Origin: Fibrella aestuarina BUZ 2
GTDB taxonomy: Bacteria; Bacteroidota; Bacteroidia; Cytophagales; Spirosomataceae
Direction of reading: 5' to 3'
DNA length: 64,000 bases
Assembly: GCF_000331105.1 (NCBI RefSeq)
Contig: NC_020054.1
Location: 5,238,555 to 5,302,554 of the forward strand
Part shown: positions 28,164 through 36,904 of the stretch, piece after piece
Layout of the letters: every line of letters starts with the position of its first letter
Numbering within the stretch: position 1 is the stretch's first letter
Notes under the pieces: generated by a model
Database searches by the model: none
Seen by the model: the letters and a program-made list of their open reading frames with translations, nothing else
Told to the model about the DNA's origin: nothing
Made by a program: the position numbers and the translations under genes

Positions 28164-28880
28164 ATGCGTTTTTTACTGCTCTTCCTCTTTGCACTCCCGG
28201 CCTTACCAACGAGCGGTCAGGCGATTAAGCTATCCGATAAGCCTACCAAAACGGTGTTTGCAATCAAGGCCATCGACGACAAAACCGAGGCCGACATACC
28301 GGCTCACTTCATCATTAAAACCTCGCTGGCCCGCAAGAAATTTGAAGGTAATAGCCGTGTGGGTAAAGAGTTTGAGTTTATCCTGACCCGCGCCGATACC
28401 CTCGACGTGATCGCCACCGCCAAGGGCTACCAGGAAGCCGAAGAGCTTATGGTTGTCACCTGCGACACCTGCGCCAACTACGGCTACGCCATCCGCCTCG
28501 AAAAAGCGGATTCCGTCTTTCGGAACCTACAGGTCAACCAGGCCATCCGCCTCGATAAGGTTTATTTCGATCAAAGCAGCTACCACATGCGCCCTGAGTC
28601 GTACGAACAACTGGACAAGCTAGTCCGCACGCTCCAAACGCAACCGGCGCTGAGCATCGAAATTGCCGGCCATACCGACAACGTGGGCGACCGGCGGCTC
28701 AATCAACTGCTTTCCGAAAACCGGGCCAAGGTGATTACCAATTACCTGGTGCGCAATGGCATCCCCGAGAAACGGCTGCGCTACAACGGCTACGGCGATA
28801 CGCGCCCCGCGGCCCCCAATGATGTAGAAGAAAACAAGCGTAAGAACCGCCGCGTCGAATTCGTTGTATTGGGGAAGTAG
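28164..28880 (+). CDS. OmpA-family cell envelope protein
   Basis: The 238-residue protein has a signal peptide (cleavage near TSGQA, about residue 19). An N-terminal beta-rich domain (about 20-115) contains the pair CDTC. The C-terminal OmpA-like peptidoglycan-binding domain (about 125-238) carries IEIAGHTDNVGD, the LSENRAKVITNYLV helix and GYGDTRP, the residues that contact diaminopimelate in OmpA. It has no transmembrane barrel, so it is probably a periplasmic anchor or wall-linked protein. It lies 54 bases before the MpaB-like gene in the same direction. Confidence 0.9.
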   Translation: MRFLLLFLFALPALPTSGQAIKLSDKPTKTVFAIKAIDDKTEADIPAHFIIKTSLARKKFEGNSRVGKEFEFILTRADTLDVIATAKGYQEAEELMVVTCDTCANYGYAIRLEKADSVFRNLQVNQAIRLDKVYFDQSSYHMRPESYEQLDKLVRTLQTQPALSIEIAGHTDNVGDRRLNQLLSENRAKVITNYLVRNGIPEKRLRYNGYGDTRPAAPNDVEENKRKNRRVEFVVLGK

Positions 28881-28934
28881 CGCGTCGGTAGCTGGCTCCA
28901 GCAAACAGAGGCCACACACCGACCTACCCATCCC

Positions 28935-29684
28935 ATGACCACGCCCACCTCAATAGTACGCCAGATCTGGGGCGACGCCGACGTGATCCTGCTGGTTTTC
29001 GCGGGTTCAGCGGCCGAATTCGCCCTCAACAAAGCGGTCGATTGGCTGTTCTTTACCGGCAAACTACCGGCCGATCCCATCGGGCGTTTGTTCTCGACGG
29101 TGCAATACGCCCAGCAGATTGTTTTTGCCGACCAAACGCGCGCCAGTCAGGCCGTCACACGCATGGCCGACATCCACGCGGGAGTTGAAGCCAAACGGGG
29201 CTATGAGATTCCCGCCTGGGCTTATCGCGACGTACTCTATATGCTCATCGATTATTCGGAACGAGCCTACGAACTGTTGCATCGCCCCCTCACCGACGCC
29301 GAGCGCGGCGAGTTATTCGATACCTTTCAGCAGGTGGGCGCCGGTATGCACGTACCTGACTTGCCCAACACCTACGCCGATTTCAAAGCCGACCGGGAAC
29401 GGCATCTGGCTCAGGATCTGGAACGGAGTGCCTACACCGACAAACTCTTTCAGCGGTATCGCGAAGAGTTGGGCGACTGGCGCTTCGGCCTGTTGCTGCA
29501 AGCCCAAAGCCTGTTGGTACCCGCGCCGGTTCGTTCGCTGCTCAAGCTACCTGAACGCCCTCCCCTTACGTACCTGATGTGGCTGTACCCACTCTTCAAT
29601 ACGTTGCGGCTGCGGGCGCTGGTGCAGCGGGTGCTGATGCCGACAACGTACCTGGCGAAGGTGCAGGCGCTGGACCGGCGCTAA
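28935..29684 (+). CDS. MpaB/rubber-oxygenase-like protein (DUF2236)
   Basis: The 249-residue protein fits the DUF2236 family, whose best known members are haem-containing latex-clearing oxygenase and MpaB. Features are an N-terminal helical segment (GDADVILLVFAGSAAEF), an RMADIHAGV stretch matching the usual (V/I)xxxH motif with the candidate haem His, and PAWAYRDVLYMLIDYSERAY in the centre. A C-terminal amphipathic helix follows (RPPLTYLMWLYPLFNTLRLR). No signal peptide is seen. Substrate cannot be told. It may be co-transcribed with the OmpA-like gene, and a terminator follows. Confidence 0.7.
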   Translation: MTTPTSIVRQIWGDADVILLVFAGSAAEFALNKAVDWLFFTGKLPADPIGRLFSTVQYAQQIVFADQTRASQAVTRMADIHAGVEAKRGYEIPAWAYRDVLYMLIDYSERAYELLHRPLTDAERGELFDTFQQVGAGMHVPDLPNTYADFKADRERHLAQDLERSAYTDKLFQRYREELGDWRFGLLLQAQSLLVPAPVRSLLKLPERPPLTYLMWLYPLFNTLRLRALVQRVLMPTTYLAKVQALDRR

Positions 29685-29708
29685 TTCCACCCCGTATGGC
29701 ACTGACAC

Positions 29709-29741
29709 GAAAAAACCCCGCCGATCAATCGGCGGGGTTTT
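29709..29741 (+). terminator. terminator after the MpaB-like gene
   Basis: Stem AACCCCGCCGAT/ATCGGCGGGGTT preceded by A-run and followed by T-run, 24 bases after the stop. Confidence 0.9.
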
Positions 29742-29876
29742 CATTTGGGAGTATGCAGGTAAAACCAATAGCGCAGGGCTTTAGTTCGCACGTTGGAAAC
29801 GATTCGGATAATTTTTCAAAATAGTTTGCCGGAACATTGGCCTCGCCGGGTACGTTCCTTCCAAAACGACACACTA

Positions 29877-30185
29877 ATGAACAAGCCCCAACTTCCGTTC
29901 AACGAATTAATCAAAAGTGGTCAGCCGGTGCTGGTCGACTTCTACGCGGATTGGTGCGGCCCCTGCAAGATGATGGCCCCCACGCTGAAGCAACTCGCCG
30001 ACCGTTCTGGCGACAAGCTCAAGATCGTAAAAATCGATATCGACCGGAGCCGGGCCGCCGCCGACAAGTTTCAGATTCGCAGCGTGCCAACGCTCATTCT
30101 CTTCAAAGACGGCAAGATTATCTGGCGTCAGTCGGGCGCGCAGCCCCTTCACAAACTGGAAGCCGACGTAAAGCCTTATTTATAG
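29877..30185 (+). CDS. thioredoxin
   Basis: This 102-residue protein is a cytoplasmic disulphide reductant with the classic fold. The active site WCGPC is at residues 26-30 after VLVDFYAD, the cis-proline is in RSVPTLILFKDGK, and the usual C-terminal helix follows. It has no signal peptide from the ATG at 29877; the 28 extra residues upstream in frame do not look like a leader. Lineage genomes carry several thioredoxins, so I give no numbered symbol. It stands between a terminator and a hairpin repeat and is probably expressed alone. Confidence 0.95.
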   Translation: MNKPQLPFNELIKSGQPVLVDFYADWCGPCKMMAPTLKQLADRSGDKLKIVKIDIDRSRAAADKFQIRSVPTLILFKDGKIIWRQSGAQPLHKLEADVKPYL

Positions 30186-30193
30186 TAAGGGGT

Positions 30194-30265
30194 CAAAGTT
30201 TGATGGCCAACGTGTAATGTTGCAACGTAATGAGTGGCGTTTGCCACGTTGACCATTAAACTTTG
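30194..30265. repeat. hairpin between the thioredoxin and SDR genes
   Basis: Arms 30194-30214 and 30245-30265 pair at 19 of 21 positions (CAAAGTTTGATGG core). The right arm includes the TTG that would otherwise be the SDR start. Confidence 0.8.
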
Positions 30266-31060
30266 GATAAAACGTTGAACTGGCTTACGAATAAACGGAT
30301 CGTTGTAGTCGGCGGTACTACTGGTATGGGGTTATCGGCCGCGCAGGCTTTCGTTCGCGAAGGCGCGCAGGTAGTGGTGGTAGGGCGCAACCCGGATAGC
30401 TGCGCCACGGCCGAAACGCTACTGGATGGCAACGGCTTAGCCATGAGCGGCGACGCCGCTGACCCACAAACAGCCATCAAAGCCATCGACCTCTGCCAGA
30501 CGATCTTCGGCGGATTCGACGGACTTTATCACGTAGCGGGTGGCTCGGGTCGCCGTTTTGGCGATGGCCCCCTCCACGAACTCACCCTCGACGGCTGGAA
30601 CGCCACGTTCCAACTCAACCTCAGCTCGCTGATGCTCTCGAATCAGGCGGCGGTGCGGGCCTTTATGGCGGCGGGTACGGGCGGCACCATCCTGAACATA
30701 GGTTCGGTGCTGAGTTACTCCCCTTCGCCTAAACACTTTGTCACGCACGCCTACGCCGCCGCCAAAGCCGCCGCTTCGGGTTTCGTGCGCTCGACGGCGG
30801 CCTATTATGCCAGCCACAACATCCGGATTAATAGCCTCATTCCGGCGCTGGTTGAGACACCGATGGCCCAACGCGCCGCTGGCGACGAAGCCATTATGGC
30901 CTTTATCAAAACCAAACAGCCCCTCGACGGGGGGCGCATTGGCAAACCCAGCGACCTCGATGGCGCAGCGGTCTATTTTATGTCGGATCAATCGGCGTTC
31001 ACCACTGGCCAAATCCTCACCGTCGATGGTGGCTGGGATCTGAGCGAAGGGCAATACTGA
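30263..31060 (+). CDS. short-chain dehydrogenase/reductase
   Basis: The 265-residue SDR binds NAD(P) with the Rossmann motif GGTTGMG (about 17-23). It has the catalytic Ser in LNIGSVLS and the Tyr/Lys pair YAAAK (about 164-168), followed by the typical RINSLIPALVETPM and a C-terminal GQILTVDGGW. Substrate is unknown. The start is unclear. TTG at 30263 gives MDKTLNWL but overlaps a hairpin arm, TTG at 30275 is possible, and there is no early ATG. The RNA structure over the start could limit translation. Confidence 0.9.
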   Translation: MDKTLNWLTNKRIVVVGGTTGMGLSAAQAFVREGAQVVVVGRNPDSCATAETLLDGNGLAMSGDAADPQTAIKAIDLCQTIFGGFDGLYHVAGGSGRRFGDGPLHELTLDGWNATFQLNLSSLMLSNQAAVRAFMAAGTGGTILNIGSVLSYSPSPKHFVTHAYAAAKAAASGFVRSTAAYYASHNIRINSLIPALVETPMAQRAAGDEAIMAFIKTKQPLDGGRIGKPSDLDGAAVYFMSDQSAFTTGQILTVDGGWDLSEGQY

Positions 31061-31071
31061 ATTTCTCAGCA

Positions 31072-31148
31072 CAGAGACACGGAGATCACCTAGGGAACAA
31101 TAGCGATTCTATTGGCTCCGTATTCGCTGTGTAATCTCCGTGTTTCTG
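31072..31148. repeat. hairpin between the SDR and MauG-like genes
   Basis: Arms 31072-31089 and 31131-31148 pair at 16 of 18 (core ACACGGAGAT), extended by weaker pairing outside. It lies between convergent genes and has no T-run. Confidence 0.75.
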
Positions 31149-31158
31149 CGTTGAAAAA

Positions 31159-32253
31159 TCACCTCAACGGCTGTAGATCAGGGTTTTGCAGGAAGGTATA
31201 ATCGGTCAGCGTGTACAGAAACGAGATAATGTCGTTCTGCTCCTGCACCGTCATCGGAATACCGACCTGACCGTTTTGTTTCAACAGGGGGTCAAGGTAG
31301 GGGCTGTCCTGAACGCCGGTGGCGTAGTGGCGCAACACTTGTTGCAGGCTCGAAAACCGGCCGTCGTGCATGTAAGGCGGCGTAAATTCTACGTTGCGCA
31401 GACTCGGCACCCGAAACTTGTACAGGTCAGCGTCCTGCGCCGTGATGGCGTACCGACCCTTATCGTCGATTTTGGCGGTGGCCAGTTGAGGCAGGCCGTT
31501 GTTACGGAAGCCCTGGTCGGTAAAAAACGGCTCTTTATGGCAACTGGCGCACTTTTGCTGAAACAGCGTCAGTCCGCGCTGAGCAGCCTCTGTCAGTGCC
31601 GCGCCCCCCTCCTTCCGCGCCACTTTATCATACGTCGAATTGCTCGATACCATCGTCAGCATGAACTGCGAGAGCGCCTTCAGAAACCGGTCGCTGCTGA
31701 TGGAATCCGAGCCAAACGCCGCCCGAAACAGGGGCCGGTAACGCCCACTCGTCCGCACCTTCGTCAGCACGTTGGGGAACGTTTCGTCCATCTCGATGGG
31801 ATTCTGTATGGGTGCGATGGGCAGCAGATCGAGGTCGATGATGCCGCCATCCCAGAAAAACGTGTTGCGCCAGGCCAGGTTCTGAATGCCAGGTACGTTG
31901 CGGGTACCCGTCTGGTCGCGGATGCCGTGGCTCAGCGGGTGGTCGGTATGCGAAAAACCGGTAAAAGGCGAGTGGCAGAAAGCGCACGAAATGGTGCCGT
32001 CTTTCGACAGCAGCGCATCGTAGAAGAGCGTCCGGCCAAGCAGCACGCCCTCTTTGGTGAGCGGGTTATTGGCAAAATCGTACGTTGGATCAGGAAAATT
32101 GGCGGGTTTCTGCCAATTGAGCGGCGTGCCCGTCGATGGGGTAACGGGTGGTTCGGGCTTGACGGGTTCGGTGGTGGGCGTTTGCTTGCAGCCAACCACC
32201 CAGCCCCAGAGCGCCACACTCACAGCCAATCCGATGCCCTGCCATCCCCTCAT
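31159..32253 (-). CDS. di-haem cytochrome c peroxidase family protein (MauG/MbnH-like)
   Basis: The 364-residue protein is a lipoprotein (lipobox VVGC, Cys22) with two haem c sites, CAFCH (90-94) and CASCH (235-239). This is the layout of MauG, MbnH and bacterial cytochrome c peroxidases. Other family segments are GTRNVPGIQNLAWRNTFFWDGG and VPSLRNVEFTPPYMHDGRF. It overlaps the end of the upstream MbnP-like gene by 4 bases (ATGA), so the two are translationally coupled. By analogy with MbnH it may oxidise a Trp of its partner. Simple peroxide detoxification is the alternative. It would act in the periplasm. Confidence 0.9.
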   Translation of the reverse strand: MRGWQGIGLAVSVALWGWVVGCKQTPTTEPVKPEPPVTPSTGTPLNWQKPANFPDPTYDFANNPLTKEGVLLGRTLFYDALLSKDGTISCAFCHSPFTGFSHTDHPLSHGIRDQTGTRNVPGIQNLAWRNTFFWDGGIIDLDLLPIAPIQNPIEMDETFPNVLTKVRTSGRYRPLFRAAFGSDSISSDRFLKALSQFMLTMVSSNSTYDKVARKEGGAALTEAAQRGLTLFQQKCASCHKEPFFTDQGFRNNGLPQLATAKIDDKGRYAITAQDADLYKFRVPSLRNVEFTPPYMHDGRFSSLQQVLRHYATGVQDSPYLDPLLKQNGQVGIPMTVQEQNDIISFLYTLTDYTFLQNPDLQPLR

Positions 32254-33053
32254 TTTTGCTCCAGCGTTGACAGGCCAAACGAGAACATCGTCGCGTAATT
32301 GTTGGCGATCGTGGCCGACACCGGCGACACCATCACGTCGGGGTACTGGGCGATGCTGATCGGCGTGGGACCGTCGAAGAGTTTACCGGCATCGGCCAGC
32401 ACGACCAGCCGGGTACGTTGGTCGGTGCCGATGTTGAGGGTGTTGCCCGAACTGCTCAGCGGCACCCGCACCGTGCGCAGGTTGTTGAGGGTGCGCGACT
32501 GATAGCCGCCAAACAGCCCAATGTGATAGCGGAAATTGCGATTGCCGGTGGCATCAACCGGGGCGGCGGGCGACGTGCCTTCCAGTTTCAGGTGAATATA
32601 GCCCGTATTCCAGTCCCAATACATCCCGCTGGTATGGCTGCTGCCGGGGTCGAGTACGCCTTTGCGCCGGCTCACGTCGGCGGTGTTGCGCAGGCTGTCC
32701 ACCCCAATCATGAATTCCAGTTGACTGTAATCGCCCGCCGGAATGTTGTTGAGCGACATACTCTGCGAGGTCGGGTCCGAGGAGCGAACCAGAAAATAGC
32801 TATCGTCCTGCGGCACCGTGTAGGCCGAGCCGTCGGTCCGAAGCAGCCGGATGTTAGTCAGGAAATAATCGAATTTAGAAACGACAAACGACTCCCCGGC
32901 CTTGTTCTGGTAGGTCTTGGTAGTCAGCACCAACGGGCTCCCGTTGACCGTATGTTGCAGCGACAGATCGAGGCTACCCGTGCCCGGATCGAGGCTCGAT
33001 TTACAGGAAAAAATCGCCAGACTAACAAAAAGCAGTGCGTAAAACCGGTTCAT
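32250..33053 (-). CDS. MbnP-family lipoprotein
   Basis: The 267-residue protein has a lipoprotein signal (FSCKSS, Cys17). It matches the MbnP pattern: a first beta strand LDLSLQHTVNGSPLVL, then the family hallmark SKFDYFLTNIRLLRTDG (about 60-76) and GDYSQLEFMIGVD. The central MYWDWNTGYIHLKLEG segment holds the Trp residues equivalent to the region modified in MbnP. In methanotrophs MbnP is a copper-linked protein whose Trp is turned to kynurenine by MbnH. It is immediately followed by an MbnH-like gene with a 4-base overlap. Copper binding here is inference. Confidence 0.85.
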   Translation of the reverse strand: MNRFYALLFVSLAIFSCKSSLDPGTGSLDLSLQHTVNGSPLVLTTKTYQNKAGESFVVSKFDYFLTNIRLLRTDGSAYTVPQDDSYFLVRSSDPTSQSMSLNNIPAGDYSQLEFMIGVDSLRNTADVSRRKGVLDPGSSHTSGMYWDWNTGYIHLKLEGTSPAAPVDATGNRNFRYHIGLFGGYQSRTLNNLRTVRVPLSSSGNTLNIGTDQRTRLVVLADAGKLFDGPTPISIAQYPDVMVSPVSATIANNYATMFSFGLSTLEQK

Positions 33054-33072
33054 AGCGATCGTTTTAGCTATG

Positions 33073-33080
33073 CAAACATA
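33073..33080 (-). promoter_or_regulatory. possible -7 box (TATGTTTG) for the MbnP-MbnH pair
   Basis: On the minus strand TATGTTTG matches TAnnTTTG about 19 bases before the MbnP start. No clear -33 TTTG is present. Confidence 0.35.
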
Positions 33081-33108
33081 ACGACAGGACGACCTCGATG
33101 TTGTAACG

Positions 33109-34218
33109 CTATTGGGCCCACCAGCGGCTTGTGGGCAACACGCCCCCCAGCGGTACGGGCTCGCCGATACGGGGTGTCGTTACGCGCAGCGAAGCCGTAT
33201 CGCTCACGGCCGCCGTCAACTGGTTGATCGGCTCCGTCCAGGGGTGAAACGCCAGCGCGAACTTTCCCCAGTGTACGGGCAGCAGCACCTTGGCACCCAG
33301 GTCGTTGGCCGCTTTGGCCACTTCGTTGGGAAACATGTGGATACTGGGCCAGTCGCGGCCATACTGCCCACATTCGAGCAGGGCGAGGTCGAACGGACCG
33401 TGTTGCTGCCCAATGCTTCTGAAGTGCGGCCCGTAGCCCGAATCACCACCCAGAAACAGGCGTTGGCCATTCAGGTCCATCACGAAGGCGCTCCACAGGG
33501 TTTGACCCCGCCGGATACCACGCCCCGAAAAATGCCGGGCCGGTACCGCCGTCAGCGTAAAGCCGTCTGACAGGGTGGCCGTTTCGTCCCAGTCCAACTC
33601 CGAAATCCGGGTCGGGTCGTAGCCCCACCGTTCGAGGTGTACGCCCACACCGAGGGCAGTCACGACCCGCTTTACTTTGTTGCTCAGCCCCTTCACCGTT
33701 TCGTAGTCGAGGTGGTCGTAATGGTCGTGGGTAATCACCAGCAGATCAATCGGCGGCATATCGGCAACCGTATACGCATCCGCGCCGGGAAACGCTTTCC
33801 CGAAAACCGGCACGGGCGATGCATAGCCCGAAAATACCGGATCGACCAGCACCGTAACGCCACCCGATTTGATCAGGTACGACGAATGGCCAAACCAGAC
33901 GACGGTAGTGCCAACAGCGGGCAGGTTGCGGAGATCGGTCCTGACAGTCGATAACGGCTGTTGGGGCTCCACGTCGGCGGGTTTCCGGAAATTATCGGTC
34001 AGCATAGCCCAGTACGAGGCATCGCGGCGCATCACGTCGGTCGGCTCAACATTCTGGAAAGCCCCTTTGCTCCAGTGTTTCGATTGTTCGATGCGCGTCA
34101 GGCGAACATCGGCGGGCACGCCGCCAAAAGGCGCCGTTTGCATAAACAGGTACGTACCCAGGCCCAACAGGGCAATAACAAGTAGGATATAGAACAGCAT
34201 TCGTTTCAGGCGATTCAT
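33109..34218 (-). CDS. MBL-fold metallo-hydrolase, NAPE-PLD/UlaG-like
   Basis: The protein starts at 34218 (MNRLKRML) and has one N-terminal membrane helix (about 5-25), so it is anchored with the enzyme outside the cytoplasm. The beta-lactamase-fold metal site is visible in order: WFGHSSYLIKSGG, DPVF, THDHYDHLD (HxHxDH), ARHFSGRG and FLGGDSGYG, with HMFP and LPVHWGKF near the end. The layout is that of N-acyl-phosphatidylethanolamine phospholipase D-like and UlaG-like proteins. Substrate is unknown; a phospholipid role is inference. The long reading from 34254 adds residues not like the family. Confidence 0.88.
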   Translation of the reverse strand: MNRLKRMLFYILLVIALLGLGTYLFMQTAPFGGVPADVRLTRIEQSKHWSKGAFQNVEPTDVMRRDASYWAMLTDNFRKPADVEPQQPLSTVRTDLRNLPAVGTTVVWFGHSSYLIKSGGVTVLVDPVFSGYASPVPVFGKAFPGADAYTVADMPPIDLLVITHDHYDHLDYETVKGLSNKVKRVVTALGVGVHLERWGYDPTRISELDWDETATLSDGFTLTAVPARHFSGRGIRRGQTLWSAFVMDLNGQRLFLGGDSGYGPHFRSIGQQHGPFDLALLECGQYGRDWPSIHMFPNEVAKAANDLGAKVLLPVHWGKFALAFHPWTEPINQLTAAVSDTASLRVTTPRIGEPVPLGGVLPTSRWWAQ

Positions 34219-34325
34219 GGGCCGAAGGTAGCGACAACCAGGCCGATCCATCATCGCTTTGGCTTGATAGTATGTCTGTTTTAATTGACGATTACGATTC
34301 GTTTTGTAACTATGCCCCGGTCAAC

Positions 34326-35543
34326 ATGGGCATCATGGGTGGGTTTCTTTTTCAGCTTCGGTGGGTCATCATCGGTTTGCTGCTATCGTCGGTAGGGCTG
34401 GCGCAGTCACCGGTGCTGCTTCGGGGGCGGCTGGTCGATAGTCAAACGGGCCAACCCCTTCCCTATGCCGCCCTGTACGTCCCCCGCCTCAAGGTCGGCA
34501 CCGTCGCTAATGGCGATGGTCGTTTCCAACTCCACATCGATCAGGCTGCGCCCACTGATAGCCTGCGCCTTTCGATGGTAGGTCATCAGACCCGGTACGT
34601 GGCGCTCCGCCAGCTGACCGACCACGCAGAGGCGCTGACCTTGGCGCTTGTGCCCGCCGCACAACACTTAAACGAGGTCGTCGTGCGTCCCATTGACCCG
34701 GTCGATCTGGTGGTGAAGGCAGTGCGGCGCATTCACAAGAACTACCCTGATCAGCCGGCTATGATGACCGGTTTCTACCGGGAATGGGTACGTGAGAAGG
34801 AATTTTTGGTGCAGAGCGAAGGGCAATTGGAGTTGTATAAAGCCAGTTATGGGCGCAGCAGTTCGGCCGATGCCGTGCGGATGCTAAAAGGTCGCCGCAA
34901 ACCGCTGCCCACTTATTTTTTGTCAGGAACGGATACCTGCCACCTGCCCAATATCACCAACGGCCCGCATCTGGGCATCATGCTCGACATTGCCAAACTA
35001 ACCAACTTGGGTACGTTCCTGCTCCCATTTGGTGAGGCTGGTTATACCTACGCGTACGAGGGCATGACGTCGGTCGACGATCGCGACGCGTACATCATCT
35101 CGTTTACACCCCGTTTGGGTCCGTCGCCACGCAACAGCGCTTTTTTCGAGGGGAAGGTACTGATCGAAAAATCGTCGTTAGCTATCGTAAAAGCCCATTT
35201 TACGCTGTCGTCCAATGGGCGTATGCACGTCAACAACGGGTTGCGCATTTATCAGTTACCCATTCATCTGCTGTATCGGCATTACCTCATCACCTACCAA
35301 CCACTCGACGGGCGATACACGCTACATCATGCGCAGGTCGAAAACCACTATCAGTACACCGCCAGACCGGCTCAGCTAATCCGTAACCTGATGGACTTCG
35401 TGGTGACCAAAACCAGTTTCGACAACGTCCAGAAATTTGCCCGCCGGGACGTAATCACCGAAAACCAGTCCTTTTCGGAACGGGTCATGGACTTTGACGA
35501 TAGCTTTTGGGCCAATGACAACGTCATTGTCGAGGAGCAGTGA
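34326..35543 (+). CDS. carboxypeptidase-like regulatory domain surface protein
   Basis: The protein starts at 34326 or at the next Met, with a signal peptide ending near VGLAQ. Residues about 28-120 form a CarboxypepD_reg-like beta-sandwich (RGRLVDSQTGQPLPYAALYV, then LRLSMVGHQTRYVAL). This is followed by LNEVVVRPIDP, which resembles the plug junction of TonB-linked proteins but without a receptor barrel. The remaining about 270 residues (KNYPDQPAMMTGFYREWVRE onward) match a domain common after this module in Bacteroidota and of unknown role. It stands alone between divergent and convergent neighbours. Probably periplasmic or outer-membrane associated. Confidence 0.8.
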   Translation: MGIMGGFLFQLRWVIIGLLLSSVGLAQSPVLLRGRLVDSQTGQPLPYAALYVPRLKVGTVANGDGRFQLHIDQAAPTDSLRLSMVGHQTRYVALRQLTDHAEALTLALVPAAQHLNEVVVRPIDPVDLVVKAVRRIHKNYPDQPAMMTGFYREWVREKEFLVQSEGQLELYKASYGRSSSADAVRMLKGRRKPLPTYFLSGTDTCHLPNITNGPHLGIMLDIAKLTNLGTFLLPFGEAGYTYAYEGMTSVDDRDAYIISFTPRLGPSPRNSAFFEGKVLIEKSSLAIVKAHFTLSSNGRMHVNNGLRIYQLPIHLLYRHYLITYQPLDGRYTLHHAQVENHYQYTARPAQLIRNLMDFVVTKTSFDNVQKFARRDVITENQSFSERVMDFDDSFWANDNVIVEEQ

Positions 35544-35572
35544 GGCTGGCTAAGGTGTGCATTCGACGCCCC

Positions 35573-36790
35573 CTAGTTAATCAGCACGTGGCGGGTTATA
35601 GTGGGCTGACCCTGTTGCTGTAGGTGTATCAGGTACAGACCAACGGGCAGATCACTCACCGTCAGGTCCGTAACATCACCCGCGCGGGACGTTTTACGGC
35701 GCAGTATACCCAACGCATCATAGAGCAATATGTAGGCTGGCGTTGTCTGTTCGGCCGTTGGCCAACGTACCTGAAGGCGGTCGTGGGTTGGGTTCGGAAA
35801 CACCTGCGCTGTGATGTCGGTCCCAGCCCAAACGGCCAACGGCCGCGATACGGACGCGGCTCCGTCGTTGTCGGTCTGGCGAAGGCGGTAGTAGTTCCAG
35901 CCGGGAGCGGGGGCTTCGTCGGTGAAGGTATACGTCTGGCGGGCGGTGGTGGTACCGCTGCCGGTTATGCGGCCCAAGGTGGCGTAAGTTGCCGCGTCGG
36001 CGCTACGCTCGATGCTGAATGAAGCGTTGTTGACTTCGGAGGCCGTTGCCCAACTGAGGCGGGTAGTTTTCCCGAGCGGTTCGGCCTTGAAGTCTAGGTA
36101 CGTTACCGGCAGCGGCGTCGAGCCGATGGTAATGTCGTCGAGGCGTAGTTCGGGGCGCGTACCACTGCCTGTGCCCGTCTGGTAATAGACCCAACGCAAC
36201 TGCACAACCGGCTGATCGTTGACGGTACTGGGAAGCACTAGGCTGAACGCCTGACTGGTGCCGGTTGTCGAGGCCACGTAAGCCGCACCCGCAACGTTGG
36301 TAAAGTTGCCACTTGTGCCAACCCGGTATTGCAACTGAATGGCATAGGGGCGCCCACCCGATGCTACGGTCCCACCCGTCCAGCTCACGATAATCCCATC
36401 GCGGCCAGTTGTGTTTAGCGCGACTACCGCGCTACCTACGAAGCGTGTATTGCTGACTGTTCCCCCCACGCAATCGTTAAACTGCGCTTCGGCTGTATTC
36501 AGAAAACTGATTCCGGCGCTACCCTTCCCTAGCAAACGCGAGCGAGCCGTCAGGTTATAAGCGCATTGGTAATCGCCGGTACCGGGGGCCAATGGGTTAA
36601 ACAGGTTATCTTCTCCGTCGCGCGATGTCTGGAAAACCATGTTGGGGGGATAGGTACCCGCCGCCGAAGCTCCGTCCCAGCTGACGAAGGTGTAGTTTCC
36701 CGACGAAAGGTCGAATGGAGCCGGATTTGACTGGCTACACCCGACCCGCGCTATGGCTAATAGACCTAACAACGCGTACAGCTTTTTCAT
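35573..36790 (-). CDS. secreted protein with T9SS type A sorting domain
   Basis: The protein starts MKKLYALLGLLAIARVGCSQ at 36790 and has a signal peptide; the Cys near the end could also make it a lipoprotein. The N-terminal about 220 residues are a beta-rich domain (DGIIVSWTGGTVASGGRPY, then LRLDDITIG) seen in Bacteroidota surface proteins. A fibronectin-like segment follows (TRLSWATASEVNNASFSIER, YYRLRQTDNDG). The C-terminal type IX sorting domain comprises VFPNPTHDRLQVRW, LPVGLYLIHL and a final RHVLIN. It is thus exported by T9SS. Ligand unknown. Confidence 0.88.
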   Translation of the reverse strand: MKKLYALLGLLAIARVGCSQSNPAPFDLSSGNYTFVSWDGASAAGTYPPNMVFQTSRDGEDNLFNPLAPGTGDYQCAYNLTARSRLLGKGSAGISFLNTAEAQFNDCVGGTVSNTRFVGSAVVALNTTGRDGIIVSWTGGTVASGGRPYAIQLQYRVGTSGNFTNVAGAAYVASTTGTSQAFSLVLPSTVNDQPVVQLRWVYYQTGTGSGTRPELRLDDITIGSTPLPVTYLDFKAEPLGKTTRLSWATASEVNNASFSIERSADAATYATLGRITGSGTTTARQTYTFTDEAPAPGWNYYRLRQTDNDGAASVSRPLAVWAGTDITAQVFPNPTHDRLQVRWPTAEQTTPAYILLYDALGILRRKTSRAGDVTDLTVSDLPVGLYLIHLQQQGQPTITRHVLIN

Positions 36791-36904
36791 GAGATACATG
36801 GATAGACAACGGCTTAGACCTCCGCTAACTAAGCAAATATTCTTAAGCAGTTGCGTTATTTACGCCATTTTTCTCAAAAAAATCTGACATTCGGCGACAA
36901 CCGG

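Noticed and set aside
26317..28209. 630-codon open frame antisense to lepA
   Set aside because: It is the mirror of lepA in GC-rich DNA; the translation has no domain and repeats His/Val/Leu patterns typical of shadow frames.
31186..32298. 370-codon frame opposite the MauG-like gene
   Set aside because: The minus strand has two CxxCH haem sites and a lipobox; the plus frame is a shadow.
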